Source of the DNA: Intestinimonas timonensis
GTDB lineage: Bacteria; Bacillota; Clostridia; Oscillospirales; Oscillospiraceae
Assembly: GCF_900626145.1 (NCBI RefSeq)
Contig: NZ_LR130817.1
Span: 1,356,382-1,420,381, forward strand
Direction of reading: 5' to 3'
DNA: 64,000 nucleotides
In this document: piece by piece, positions 18,461-26,992 of the stretch
Numbering within the stretch: position 1 is the first letter of the stretch
How the letters are laid out: each line of letters begins with the position of its first letter
Notes under the pieces: model-generated
What the model saw: the letters and a program-made list of their open reading frames with translations, nothing else
What the model was told of the DNA's origin: nothing
The model's database searches: none
Position numbers and translations under genes: made by a program

Positions 18461-18507
18461 TGTGATACAATATCGGCAATGCTTTCAAGACAGAGAGGAT
18501 CACCCGC

Positions 18508-19275
18508 ATGTTGAACCGAATTTTGAGCTACACCCGCCGCTGTGTGGAGGACTACGACATGATCCAGGAAGGTGACCGGATCGCCGTGGGGGTCTCCGGC
18601 GGCAAGGACTCCCTCACCCTCCTGGCCGCCCTGGCCAAGCTGGCGGACTTTTACCCCAAACACTTCACCGTGGAGGCCTTCACCCTGGACATGGGCCACG
18701 TGGACGGCGGAGAGGGCATGGACTTCGCCCCTGTGGCGGCCTACTGCGAAAAGCTGGGCGTCCCCTACACCCTCCTCCCCTCCGAGATCCACCACATCAT
18801 TTTTGACCTGCGCAAGGAGAAGAACCCCTGCTCCATGTGCGCCAAGATGCGCCGGGGCGCCCTCCACAACGCCATCCGGGAACGGGGCATCACCAAGATC
18901 GCCCTGGGTCACCACTTCGACGACGCCATCGAGACCTTTTTCCTCTCCCTCTTTTACGAGGGGCGCATCTCTTGTTTCCAGCCGGTGACCTACCTGGACC
19001 GCATGGGTATCACCCAGATCCGCCCCCTCCTCTACTGCTCGGAGTGGATGCTTCGGAAGGCCGCCGAGGTGGAGGAGCTGCCGGTGGTCTTCAACCCCTG
19101 TCCCGCCGACGGCTACACCAAGCGCCAGGAGGTCAAGGAACTCATCCGCACCCTCTCCAAGGACTACCCGGACCTGCGGGAAAAGGTCTTTTCCGCCATG
19201 CAGCGCCTCCCCCTCCCCGCCTGGGAGCCTCAGGACCACCGCCGCCGTCCTCTGGCCGAGGACCAATCCCTCTGA
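18508..19275 (+). CDS. ttcA: TtcA-like tRNA 2-thiolation enzyme
   Basis: A 255-residue PP-loop ATPase. SGGKDS (residues 30-35) is the pyrophosphatase loop; CSMC at about 110-113 and the Cys in NPCPADG (about 207) are the cysteines that hold an iron-sulfur cluster in TtcA; GHHFDDAIET is also typical. TtcA adds sulfur to C32 of some tRNAs, while close relatives handle other positions. In Clostridia many such proteins are annotated only as TtcA/TilS family, so the target base is uncertain. Confidence 0.85.
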   Translation: MLNRILSYTRRCVEDYDMIQEGDRIAVGVSGGKDSLTLLAALAKLADFYPKHFTVEAFTLDMGHVDGGEGMDFAPVAAYCEKLGVPYTLLPSEIHHIIFDLRKEKNPCSMCAKMRRGALHNAIRERGITKIALGHHFDDAIETFFLSLFYEGRISCFQPVTYLDRMGITQIRPLLYCSEWMLRKAAEVEELPVVFNPCPADGYTKRQEVKELIRTLSKDYPDLREKVFSAMQRLPLPAWEPQDHRRRPLAEDQSL

Positions 19276-19280
19276 AACGC

Positions 19281-19315
19281 AAAACCGCCGCTGGCCTATG
19301 GCCAGCGGCGGTTTT
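19281..19315. terminator. Bidirectional terminator between ttcA and the HPr-like gene
   Basis: A 16-bp perfect stem with a 3-nt loop, A-rich on the left and T-rich on the right, sits between two convergent genes and can serve both. Confidence 0.9.
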
Positions 19316-19326
19316 CTTTTTCAGAT

Positions 19327-19563
19327 TCAGGCCCGGACACCCGCATGCACACCCAGCTTTCGGAGCACATAGGCGGAATCGGTAACAACATTCACCGGCT
19401 TGGTGAAGTCCAGAGTGAACAGTCCCAGAGAAGACCGGGCATCCACCATAATGGAACCATCCGGGGAGTGAACATACACAGGCTCATCCACCTTGCAGGC
19501 CAGCTGCTGCAGCTTATAGAGTTCCTGAATAGAATCAATTCGAATGGGTACGATCATGGTCAA
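19327..19563 (-). CDS. HPr-fold protein lacking the active-site histidine
   Basis: A 78-residue protein whose second half (PVYVHSPDGSIMVDARSSLG then LFTLDFTKPVNVV) matches the HPr fold, with the DARSSLGLF segment standing in for the regulatory Ser46 region of HPr. The N-terminal GLHARP phosphorylation motif is replaced by ELYKLQQLACKVDEP, so it cannot carry phosphate on His15. Such HPr paralogues are common in Clostridia and have no proven role; a regulatory or scaffold function is inference. AGGAGG lies before the ATG, and the mRNA has a long structured leader. Confidence 0.75.
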   Translation of the reverse strand: MTMIVPIRIDSIQELYKLQQLACKVDEPVYVHSPDGSIMVDARSSLGLFTLDFTKPVNVVTDSAYVLRKLGVHAGVRA

Positions 19564-19609
19564 AACCTCCTAACAAAAGGATGTGGAACAATACCGCCGC
19601 CGTTCTGCT

Positions 19610-19723
19610 CTATGGGACCAAACCTTTCCGGGTCAGCCACGCCGACGCGTCAAAGGGAGGCGCTTGATTGGTCCACTTCCCTTTTGACAGCCAGAGTATA
19701 CCACGGTCTATATTCTAGCGCAA
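19610..19723 (-). promoter_or_regulatory. Promoter and structured leader of the HPr-like gene
   Basis: TTGCGC (19723-19718), 17 bp and TATACT (19700-19695) on the minus strand give a promoter. The resulting leader of about 125 nt contains a long-range stem (TGGACCAA near 19676 with TTGGTCCCA near 19615) enclosing about 50 nt with smaller helices. It does not match a riboswitch class I know. Confidence 0.5.
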
Positions 19724-19843
19724 TCGTCAGGATAACTAAAATTAGAAGTCTATTTTACTTTCGTTTGAATCTATTTCTATTTGCGTTAGTCAGTTTTTAC
19801 GAATTTTAATTGGTAGTACCATTTCTTTTGTGCAGGTTACAAA

Positions 19844-19876
19844 AAGACGCGGCGGGAGCTTTTCCCGCCGCGTCTT
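19844..19876 (-). terminator. Terminator of htpG
   Basis: A 13-bp GC-rich stem (19844-19856 with 19864-19876) is followed on the minus strand by a run of five T. It lies 17 bp after the htpG stop. Confidence 0.85.
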
Positions 19877-19893
19877 ACATCTTTTCACTGGAT

Positions 19894-21819
19894 TTACTTC
19901 ATCAGGGAGCAGACCAGCTCAGTATACTTGGCCGGGTCCTCCAGCGGGAAGCCGACAATGAGCAGAGCCTGCTGGTAGAGGAGCTCTGCGTAGGTCTTGG
20001 CCTTTTCCTTATCCTCTGTCAGAGCAGAGCGGAGGGCGGCAAAAGCGCCGGAGTCGGGGTTGAGTTCCAGGACCCGTGCGGCCTTCATCTCCTTGGCGGC
20101 GTTGGGGTCCACTTTCTGGAAGTACTTCTCCATCTCCAGGGAGACGGGGCCGTCGGCGGTCATGCACACCGGGGCCGTCTTGAGGATCTTGGAGATACGG
20201 ACGTTCTTGACCCGCTCGCCCAGGGTCTCCTTCACAAAGTCCAGCACGTCCTTATTCTCCTCGGCCTTCTTTTCGGTCTCGGCCTTCTCCTCGTCGGACT
20301 GGGGCAGGGCGTCGTCGTCGTTGACGTTCTTCAGGGCCTTGCCGTCCACCTCGCCCAGGGTGTTCATAACGAACTCGTCCACCTCCTCGGTGAGGTAGAG
20401 GATCTCGTAGCCCTTGTCCAGGATGCGCTCGGCCTGGGGCAGCTTGGCCGCCTGCTCCACGCTCTCAGATTGGAGGAAGTAGATATACTGCTGGTCCTCG
20501 CTCATCCGCTCTTTGTAGGCGGCCAGAGAGGTGTTCTTGCCCTCCTTGGAGGACCAGAACAGCAGCAGGTCCTTCAGCAGCTCCTTGTGGGCGCCGTAGT
20601 CGGAGACCACGCCGTACTTCACCTGGCGGCCGAAGGCGGACCAGAACTTCTCATACTTCTCAGTATCGTCCTTCTGGAGCTTGAGGAGCTCGGCCTTCAC
20701 CTTCTTCTCCAGGTTGGTGGAGATGACCTTCAGCACCCGGGTGTGCTGGAGCATTTCACGGGAAATGTTCAGGGACAGGTCGGGGGAATCCACCACGCCG
20801 CGGATGAAGGAGAAGTGGTCGGGCACCAGATCGGCGCACTTGTCCATGATGAGGACACCGGAGGAGTAGAGCTGGAGGCCCTTCTCGTAGTCACGGCTAT
20901 AGTAGTTGAAGGGGGCGTGGGCGGGGATAAAGAGCAGAGCGGTGTATTCCACGGCGCCCTCGGCCTTCACGTGGATGACGGCCAGGGGGTCCTCCCAGTC
21001 ACCGAACTTCTCCTTATAAAACTCGTTGTACTCCTCGGGCTTGACCTCGTTCTTGGGCCGCTGCCAGATGGGCACCATGGAGTTCAGGGTCTCCCACTCC
21101 TTGTGGGTCTCGTACTCCGTCTTGTAGTCCTCCCCGGCGTCCTCCGGCTTGGGCTTCATATGGGTGTGCTCCATCTCCATGACGATAGGGTAGTGGATGT
21201 AGTCGGAGTACTTCTTCACCAGGTCGTCCAGGCGGTACTGCTGGAGGTACTGGTCATAGTCCTCGTCCTCGGTGTTGGCCTTGATGTGAAGGATAACGTC
21301 GGTACCCACCATCTCCTTCTCGCACTCGGTGATGGTGTAGCCGTCGGCGCCGGAGGACTCCCACTTCCAGGCGGTGTCCTCACCGTAGGCCTTGGAGATC
21401 ACGGTGACCTGGTCGGCCACCATGAAGGCGGAGTAGAAGCCCACGCCAAACTGGCCGATGATGTCGGCCACGTTCTGGTCCTCGCTGCCCTCCTTGGCGG
21501 CCATCTCCTGCTTGAACTGGAGGGAGCCACTGCGGGCGATGGTGCCCAGGTTGGACTCCATCTCCTCCTTGGTCATGCCGATGCCGTTGTCGCTGATGGT
21601 GAGGGTGCGCCCCTCCTTGTCGGGGATCAGCCGGATCTTGAAGTCGGAGCGGTTCAGGCCTACCTGGTCATCGGTTAGGGCCTTGTAGGCCAGCTTGTCC
21701 ACCGCGTCGCTGGCGTTGGAGATGAGCTCCCGGAGAAAGATCTCCTTGTGGGTGTAGATTGAGTTGATCATCAGGTCCAACAGCCGCTTGGACTCCGCCT
21801 TGAATTGTTTCTTCGCCAT
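19894..21819 (-). CDS. htpG: Hsp90-family chaperone HtpG
   Basis: A 641-residue chaperone starting MAKKQFKAESKRLLD. The N-terminal ATPase shows ELISNASDA, DNGIGM and GQFGVGFYSAF; the middle domain and C-terminal dimerisation region are complete. ATG at 21819 is chosen over an upstream in-frame start because GGAGGC precedes it and because the longer version would run into the CIRCE operator. Cytoplasmic dimer that remodels client proteins. The gene is monocistronic with its own terminator and is under HrcA-type control. Confidence 0.97.
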   Translation of the reverse strand: MAKKQFKAESKRLLDLMINSIYTHKEIFLRELISNASDAVDKLAYKALTDDQVGLNRSDFKIRLIPDKEGRTLTISDNGIGMTKEEMESNLGTIARSGSLQFKQEMAAKEGSEDQNVADIIGQFGVGFYSAFMVADQVTVISKAYGEDTAWKWESSGADGYTITECEKEMVGTDVILHIKANTEDEDYDQYLQQYRLDDLVKKYSDYIHYPIVMEMEHTHMKPKPEDAGEDYKTEYETHKEWETLNSMVPIWQRPKNEVKPEEYNEFYKEKFGDWEDPLAVIHVKAEGAVEYTALLFIPAHAPFNYYSRDYEKGLQLYSSGVLIMDKCADLVPDHFSFIRGVVDSPDLSLNISREMLQHTRVLKVISTNLEKKVKAELLKLQKDDTEKYEKFWSAFGRQVKYGVVSDYGAHKELLKDLLLFWSSKEGKNTSLAAYKERMSEDQQYIYFLQSESVEQAAKLPQAERILDKGYEILYLTEEVDEFVMNTLGEVDGKALKNVNDDDALPQSDEEKAETEKKAEENKDVLDFVKETLGERVKNVRISKILKTAPVCMTADGPVSLEMEKYFQKVDPNAAKEMKAARVLELNPDSGAFAALRSALTEDKEKAKTYAELLYQQALLIVGFPLEDPAKYTELVCSLMK

Positions 21820-21863
21820 GGTACATGCCTCCATATATGTGAATCTTCTTAAAAAACGATAGG

Positions 21864-21890
21864 TTAGCACTCTCCACTTTTGAGTGCTAA
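21864..21890 (-). promoter_or_regulatory. CIRCE operator of htpG
   Basis: TTAGCACTC-N9-GAGTGCTAA is a perfect match to the CIRCE consensus bound by HrcA, and the palindrome extends about five more bases on each side. It lies 45 bp upstream of the htpG start. Confidence 0.95.
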
Positions 21891-21946
21891 CCTATCATAG
21901 TCCTTCGTACGCGATTTTTCAAGAGGGTTCAAGAAATGTTTACAAA

Positions 21947-22843
21947 TTATCCGGCGGCAGAGATATTCATGGCGGCCTGAAGGTCCTCCAGGTGCACCTC
22001 CTTTCCCCAGCTGGCCTCGATAAACTCGATGACACTCTCCCCGAAGGAGAGACCCACCGGTTCATCGTCCAGGGTCACCAGGTAGACGTTCTGCCAGTCC
22101 AGGCCGTGGACCCGGAGGGCACTGTCCACATAGGCCCCGCCGGCCAGCACATGAGGAGCCAGCTCCGGTGGGTCCGTGACAAAGACCGCCCCCATTCGGA
22201 AGGCCACGGCCCCCTTGCCCGATTCCTTCGTGGTGCCCAGCACCCCCAAAAACTCAGTGAGCTCCCAGGCGGTGTAGCCCGCGTCCCGGACCTCTTCCAG
22301 ACGGTCGTCGTAATAGCCGTCCACCAGGTCCCGGTATTTTTCATAATAGTACTCGTTGATAAAACCCTCCCGGTCACAGCTGGTGCGCAGGAGCTGGTAG
22401 AGGGCCGCGTCCTCCAGGTGGACCCTGCCGTCGGGCAGGTTTTCTCCGCCAAAGATCTCCACTACATTCTCCTCCAAACCGGCCTGGAGGTGGAGGGCAT
22501 CCTCCCCGGAGTATACCCCCTGGTTTTTGGGGGCGATGTAGCAGTCCAGAGACCACACCACATCGGTGTCCGAGCCGTTGAGGGTGAGGTCGGCATGGTC
22601 GATGGGGTGGGCCGCTGCCTCGTTCAGCATGGCCGCCAGGGTGGTGTTGTCCGGTGGCTCGTTGGGCCCATATTGACTCACCTCGCCGATGTCCTCCTCT
22701 GTCAGACCAGCGAGCAGGTCCAGCAGGCTGGTTTCCGCCGTGGCGGTCTCTGTGGGCGCCGTTCCCTCCGCCGCGGGCCCGCAGGCACAGAGGACGAGCA
22801 GCAGCGCCCCGGACAGCATCAGGGGCAAGGTTCTTTTTTTCAT
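21947..22843 (-). CDS. Secreted lipoprotein of unknown function
   Basis: A 298-residue protein with a lipoprotein signal (MKKRTLPLMLSGALLLVLC, lipobox LCAC with Cys20) and a Thr/Glu-rich spacer, then an acidic globular region rich in Tyr and Asp. No family is recognised. It lies 63 bp downstream of the MerR-RDD gene on the same strand, so it is probably in its operon and may be the extracellular partner of that membrane protein. Confidence 0.7.
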   Translation of the reverse strand: MKKRTLPLMLSGALLLVLCACGPAAEGTAPTETATAETSLLDLLAGLTEEDIGEVSQYGPNEPPDNTTLAAMLNEAAAHPIDHADLTLNGSDTDVVWSLDCYIAPKNQGVYSGEDALHLQAGLEENVVEIFGGENLPDGRVHLEDAALYQLLRTSCDREGFINEYYYEKYRDLVDGYYDDRLEEVRDAGYTAWELTEFLGVLGTTKESGKGAVAFRMGAVFVTDPPELAPHVLAGGAYVDSALRVHGLDWQNVYLVTLDDEPVGLSFGESVIEFIEASWGKEVHLEDLQAAMNISAAG

Positions 22844-22906
22844 GCCAATCCCGCCTTTCCCCCTCAGATTACCATAGGTCGAGGAAAAATGGGTGACAAA
22901 AAGGTA

Positions 22907-24328
22907 TCATTCGGCGGCAACGGAAATGGAGAAGTGCTGGGAGTAGGACTGCTCCGCCCCCTCCTCCGGCAGGAGGAAGCCGCCCACCGGGCGATATCCG
23001 CTGTATGCCACCTCATTGGTGACGGTAAGCCCTGCCAGGGTAAATTGATAGTCCTCATAACTGTTGCCTATTTGATCTCCGGCCTGGTCCACCAGGGACA
23101 GCCAGTTAAAAAGGCCCGCCTCCGGCTGGGCGGCCAGCATGGCCAGAAGGGCAACTGTCTGCTCGGTTTCCGCCCCGTCCCAGAAATAATCCGGTTCTCT
23201 CTCATAGGTGAAGGAGACTCCGGTGAGTATGCCATCCTCGGTGGTCTCATAGTGAAAAATTGGGGGCGGATTACCCAGACTGGCGGTCCCCTGGAGCACC
23301 ACCCAGTTACCGGTCATATCCAATGTAAGTCCATTGAGGTCATACTGCCGGAGCACATCATTATAGTTTTCCGCAAAGGTGCCGATCATCAGCGGACGCC
23401 GTACCGGAGGCATGATCAGCTGCAGCCCCAAAAGGAAGATCAGCCCAAACTCCAGTACCATCGCCCCCGCCCAGGCCAGGCCCCGGAGACCGCTCTCGTC
23501 ACGGATGGTGTAGGAGAGCCCTTCGTCCCAGGGAAGGATCTCCCCATCGTCGCAGGCCCGGTAGCTCTTGTAGTTGCGATAGAGCTGATAACCGGGGAGG
23601 CACCAGCCCTCGCCGTACCCGAAAAGGGCAGACAGGCGGGCGGCAGCCTCCCGGAAGGTGAGCTTTCCCCCGTGGGCGTTGCGGACTTTGAGGCCAAAGA
23701 TCCACTTGCCTGGGGTGGTGCCCCAAGTAGAGAGAAAATGGGGCTCCAGCAGGAACTGGACGCCCCAGGCCAGGTAGCTCTGGACCAGGGTGATCAGAAG
23801 CCCCTCCCCGAAGGTGAAGCGCAGCGTAAACACCAGGAGGGCATCCAGCAGCAGGACGCACAGGCTGTGGTCCAGCAGCCGGGCCAGGTACCGCCGCCAG
23901 GGGTGGCGGACCACGGGCAGGCTGTCGGCGGCGGGCGGCGCTAGGGTGACCCCCGTCTCCCCCAGCTTGTCCAGCTCTTCTAGATAGCGCCCGGCATCCA
24001 GGGCGGCGTACTCCGCCCCCTCCAGCTCCATGGTCCGGCACAGGGTCCGGGCGGCCTCCCGCTCGGCGGCCTCCCGGCGCAGCCGCTCCTCCTGGGCCCG
24101 GAGGGCGTCGCTCAACCGCAGCTCCCCCGCCTGGAGGGCCTTGATGTCCTCCAGGGGAAGGCCCAGGGCCCGGAGCAGCTTGATCCGCCGCAGAGTCTCC
24201 AGATCGGCCTCCGAGTAGTCCCGGTAGCCGTTGGCCAGCCGTTCCGGCGAGAGCAGCCCCTCCTTTTCGTAAAAGCGGATGCTGGCCCGAGGCAGATCCA
24301 GGGCCGCCTCCAGCTGGGATACGTTCAT
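22907..24328 (-). CDS. Membrane-bound MerR-type regulator fused to an RDD domain
   Basis: A 473-residue fusion. Residues 1-70 form a MerR winged helix (MNVSQLEAALDLPRASIRFY, NGYRDYSEADLETLRRIKLL) and 70-110 a coiled coil. After a linker, an RDD domain begins near residue 140 (RRYLARLLDHSL) with three hydrophobic segments and the TTPGKWIFGLKV motif. Another membrane segment (about 285-308) is followed by about 160 residues likely outside the cell. ATG at 24328 has GGGAGG upstream. Known MerR proteins are soluble, so this one should bind DNA from the membrane. Its own promoter has the 19-bp spacer typical of MerR targets, which points to autoregulation. Confidence 0.85.
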   Translation of the reverse strand: MNVSQLEAALDLPRASIRFYEKEGLLSPERLANGYRDYSEADLETLRRIKLLRALGLPLEDIKALQAGELRLSDALRAQEERLRREAAEREAARTLCRTMELEGAEYAALDAGRYLEELDKLGETGVTLAPPAADSLPVVRHPWRRYLARLLDHSLCVLLLDALLVFTLRFTFGEGLLITLVQSYLAWGVQFLLEPHFLSTWGTTPGKWIFGLKVRNAHGGKLTFREAAARLSALFGYGEGWCLPGYQLYRNYKSYRACDDGEILPWDEGLSYTIRDESGLRGLAWAGAMVLEFGLIFLLGLQLIMPPVRRPLMIGTFAENYNDVLRQYDLNGLTLDMTGNWVVLQGTASLGNPPPIFHYETTEDGILTGVSFTYEREPDYFWDGAETEQTVALLAMLAAQPEAGLFNWLSLVDQAGDQIGNSYEDYQFTLAGLTVTNEVAYSGYRPVGGFLLPEEGAEQSYSQHFSISVAAE

Positions 24329-24351
24329 GACATAGCCTCCCTTCCAAGGCC

Positions 24352-24382
24352 AGTATAAGGGGTAAAGCTGGTTTACAGTCAA
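24352..24382 (-). promoter_or_regulatory. MerR-type promoter with 19-bp spacer
   Basis: On the minus strand TTGACT (24382-24377), a 19-bp spacer and TATACT (24357-24352). The spacer carries a palindrome, GTAAA-CCAGC-TTTAC. Over-long spacers with a central dyad are the hallmark of promoters twisted into shape by MerR proteins. The start codon follows after about 24 bp. Confidence 0.85.
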
Positions 24383-24413
24383 GACTTTTCCCAAAAAAGG
24401 ATGTAAAATAGTG

Positions 24414-24450
24414 AAAAAGGTCCGTCGCGGAACACGCAGCGGACCTTTTT
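24414..24450 (-). terminator. Terminator of the transketolase operon
   Basis: An 11-bp stem (24414-24424 with 24440-24450) ends on the minus strand in a T tract. It lies just after the hydrolase stop at 24455. Confidence 0.8.
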
Positions 24451-24454
24451 CTCT

Positions 24455-25030
24455 TTACACTCGCACCGGGGGCAGAGCGGCGATCACGGCCTCCGCCATC
24501 AGGCGGTGGCCCTCCTTGTCGGGATGGAGACCATCCAGATAGTGGGCGTGCCCCTCCGGTGGCAGCAGGCCGGGGACGGTGAAGTCCACCGTTTTGAACC
24601 CAAAGGTACCGGCGAACCGTACCAGCCAATCCCGGTAGGCAGCAAAGATGGGCAGAAGGCTTTGATAGTCAGTGACCGAAAGCCAGGGCTCCGGGATCCC
24701 CTCGGCGTACACCGGCGTGGGCAGGCCGATCATGGGGCGGATGCGGTTGGCCACCGCCTGGTTGGCCATGGCGGTCAGGTTGAGCCGGGCCGGGGCGTCG
24801 CTGCCGCCAAAAATGATGTCGTTGGCGCCCCCCATCAGGAGGACCCGGTCCGGCTGTTCGCCGAGCACATCCCCGCCGAACCGGGCAAGCATGCCGCCGG
24901 TGGTGTCTCCGTTGATGCCCCGGTTCACCAGGGTATGGCCGGTGGCCTCCGCCGCCAGGCTCACCCAGCAGTCCCTGCGGGGGACGCCGTAGCCGTAGGT
25001 CAGGCTATCCCCCAGGCAGACGATCTTCAC
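24455..25030 (-). CDS. SGNH/GDSL-family hydrolase
   Basis: A 191-residue esterase-like enzyme. Block I is GDSLTYGYG (catalytic Ser9), block III is GANDI, and block V is DGLHPDKEGH with the catalytic Asp and His. There is no signal peptide. The start is GTG at 25030 and overlaps the stop of the transketolase gene by four bases (GTGA), so it is coupled to it. The substrate (lipid, acetyl sugar or other ester) cannot be read from sequence. Confidence 0.9.
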   Translation of the reverse strand: MKIVCLGDSLTYGYGVPRRDCWVSLAAEATGHTLVNRGINGDTTGGMLARFGGDVLGEQPDRVLLMGGANDIIFGGSDAPARLNLTAMANQAVANRIRPMIGLPTPVYAEGIPEPWLSVTDYQSLLPIFAAYRDWLVRFAGTFGFKTVDFTVPGLLPPEGHAHYLDGLHPDKEGHRLMAEAVIAALPPVRV

Positions 25031-25974
25031 TTCTTCAGCGCCAGAGCGGCCTTGACCTTGGCCACGATGCCATCGGCGGTGAGGCCGTAGGCGGCCAGAA
25101 CCTCAGAGGCCTTGCCGGAGCGGCCGAAGACGTCCTCCACTCCGTGGCGGACCACCGGCACCGGGCAGATACCGGAGAGGTACTCGGCCACTGCGGAGCC
25201 CAGCCCGCCCACGATGTTGTGCTCCTCGGTGGTGACGATACACCCGGTCTCTTTGGCGGCCTTGAGGACCAGCTCCTCGTCCAGGGGCTTCACGGTGTGC
25301 ATGTCGATGACCCGGGCCTGGATGCCCTCGGCGGCCAGGGTCTCGGCGGCCTTCATGGCCTCCTGGACCATGAGGCCCACGGCGATGATGGTAACGTCGC
25401 CGCCATCCCGGAGGGTGACGCCCTTGCCCAGCTGGAAGGCATAGCCGGGCAGGTCTCCGGTCAGGTCCTCCACGGCGGAGCGGCCCAGGCGCAGGTAGGC
25501 GGGGCCGTCATAGTCCATGAGGGCCTTGACGGCGGCCTTCATCTCGGTGCCGTCGCAGGGGCAGCACACCACCATGCCGGGGATGGCCCGCATGACGGCC
25601 ATATCCTCACAGGCCTGGTGGGTGGCGCCGTCCTCGCCCACGGAGAGGCCGCCGTGGGAGCCCACCACCGTCACGTTGAGGTGGGGGTAGGCGATGGAGT
25701 TGCGGACCTGCTCAAAGGCACGGCCGGAGGCAAAGATGGCAAAGCTGTTGGCAAAGGCCTTCTTGCCGGCGGCGGCCAGACCGGCGGCCACGGTCATCAT
25801 ATTGCCCTCGGCGATGCCCATGTTGAAGAACCGGTCGGGGTAGGCCTTGGCAAAGCCCTTGGTCATGGTGGAGCCGGAGAGGTCGGCGTCCAGAACCACC
25901 AGGTCGGGGTACTGTCCGCCCAGCTCTACGAGCGCGTCGCCGTAGGCGGCGCGGGTGGCGATCTTCTCTCCCAT
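25027..25974 (-). CDS. tktB: Transketolase, C-terminal subunit
   Basis: A 315-residue subunit with the pyrimidine-binding and C-terminal domains of a split transketolase: MGIAEGNMMTVAAGLAA, GSHGGLSVGEDGATHQA and TTEEHNIVGGLGSAVAEY. ATG at 25974 starts one base after the stop of the N-terminal subunit. The pair forms a thiamine-diphosphate enzyme moving two-carbon units in the non-oxidative pentose phosphate pathway, typical of Clostridia. A longer in-frame start inside the upstream gene is not credible. Confidence 0.93.
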   Translation of the reverse strand: MGEKIATRAAYGDALVELGGQYPDLVVLDADLSGSTMTKGFAKAYPDRFFNMGIAEGNMMTVAAGLAAAGKKAFANSFAIFASGRAFEQVRNSIAYPHLNVTVVGSHGGLSVGEDGATHQACEDMAVMRAIPGMVVCCPCDGTEMKAAVKALMDYDGPAYLRLGRSAVEDLTGDLPGYAFQLGKGVTLRDGGDVTIIAVGLMVQEAMKAAETLAAEGIQARVIDMHTVKPLDEELVLKAAKETGCIVTTEEHNIVGGLGSAVAEYLSGICPVPVVRHGVEDVFGRSGKASEVLAAYGLTADGIVAKVKAALALKK

Positions 25975-25975
25975 C

Positions 25976-26821
25976 TTACTTCCCCTCCAATTCCGCCAGA
26001 CCGGCATTGAGCTCGGCCATGGCCTTTTCAAACTGCTCGTCGTTGGGCGCCTTGCCGTGCCAGCCGGGATCATTCTCCATGAAGGAGACACCCTTGCCCT
26101 TGACGGTACGGGCCAGGATCACGGTGGGCTTGCCCTTGCAGGCCGCAGCCTGCTCCAGGGCGTCGGCAATGGCGGCATGGTCATGGCCGTCCACCTTGAG
26201 CACGTTCCAGTTGAAGGCGGCGAATTTGGCATCCAGGGGCTCGGAGGGCATGACGTCGGCGGTCTTACCGTCGATCTGGAGGCCGTTGATGTCCACGAAG
26301 GCGCACAGGTTGTCCAGGTGGTACTTGGCGGCGGCCATGGCGGCCTCCCACACCTGGCCCTCCTCCACCTCACCGTCGCCCAGGACGGTATAGACCCGCC
26401 AGTCGGCCTTGTCCAGCTTGCCGGCCAGAGCCATGCCCACGGCGGCGGAGATTCCCTGGCCCAGGGAGCCGGTGGACATGTCCACACCGGGGACGTGGCG
26501 CATATCGGGGTGGCCGGACATGTGGCCCTTGATGGAACGGAAGAGCTTGCAGTCCTCCACGGGGAAGTAGCCCCGGAGGGCCAGCATGGCGTAGAGGGCG
26601 GGGGTGCAGTGGCCCTTGGAGAGGACGAAGCGGTCCCGTCCGGGGTCGGCCGGCTGCTTGGGATCTATCCGCATGGTATGGAAATAGAGGGTGGTCAGCA
26701 GGTCCATCACGGACAGCGAACCGCCGATGTGGCCGGAGCCCGCGGTGTGTACCATGTCCATGGCCAGGATGCGGGCGCGCTGCGCGGTCACGGCCAGCTC
26801 ATGAGCGCGGGTCTGTTCCAT
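25976..26821 (-). CDS. tktA: Transketolase, N-terminal subunit
   Basis: A 281-residue thiamine-diphosphate binding subunit. The motif GDGEVEEGQVWEA to the Asn in DINGLQIDG binds the cofactor, and GSGHIGGSLSVMDLLTTLYF is the usual N-terminal signature. The ATG at 26821 has AAAGG 9 bp upstream; an ATG three codons earlier is too close to it. First gene of the leftward operon tktA-tktB-hydrolase. Confidence 0.93.
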   Translation of the reverse strand: MEQTRAHELAVTAQRARILAMDMVHTAGSGHIGGSLSVMDLLTTLYFHTMRIDPKQPADPGRDRFVLSKGHCTPALYAMLALRGYFPVEDCKLFRSIKGHMSGHPDMRHVPGVDMSTGSLGQGISAAVGMALAGKLDKADWRVYTVLGDGEVEEGQVWEAAMAAAKYHLDNLCAFVDINGLQIDGKTADVMPSEPLDAKFAAFNWNVLKVDGHDHAAIADALEQAAACKGKPTVILARTVKGKGVSFMENDPGWHGKAPNDEQFEKAMAELNAGLAELEGK

Positions 26822-26877
26822 TGGGATCATCCTTTCTTTCGGCGCCGCCGGATACGGCCGCCGTTCTTTCTGTCCCT

Positions 26878-26906
26878 AGTATAATCCATGCTCAGCCCCG
26901 GCGCAA
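26878..26906 (-). promoter_or_regulatory. Promoter of the transketolase operon
   Basis: TTGCGC (26906-26901), 17 bp, TATACT (26883-26878) on the minus strand, about 57 bp from the first gene. Confidence 0.75.
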
Positions 26907-26930
26907 GGCCCATTCCTGAGCACAAAACCC

Positions 26931-26959
26931 TTGCGTCCGCCGAATCCCCGTGGTATAGT
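26931..26959 (+). promoter_or_regulatory. Promoter of the surface protein gene
   Basis: TTGCGT (26931-26936), 17 bp, TATAGT (26954-26959), 34 bp before the start codon. It is back to back with the transketolase promoter. Confidence 0.75.
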
Positions 26960-26992
26960 GTGGGTACCCTATCCATACAGGAGGTAATAAAA

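Noticed and set aside
19810..21678. Long open frame opposite htpG (over 600 codons)
   Set aside because: It is a by-product of strong G/C third-position bias; composition is unnaturally rich in Leu, Gly, Val and His, and htpG on the other strand is fully conserved. The same holds for the 1060-codon frame opposite pyc and frames opposite clpB, dpaL-ygeY and the SLH protein.
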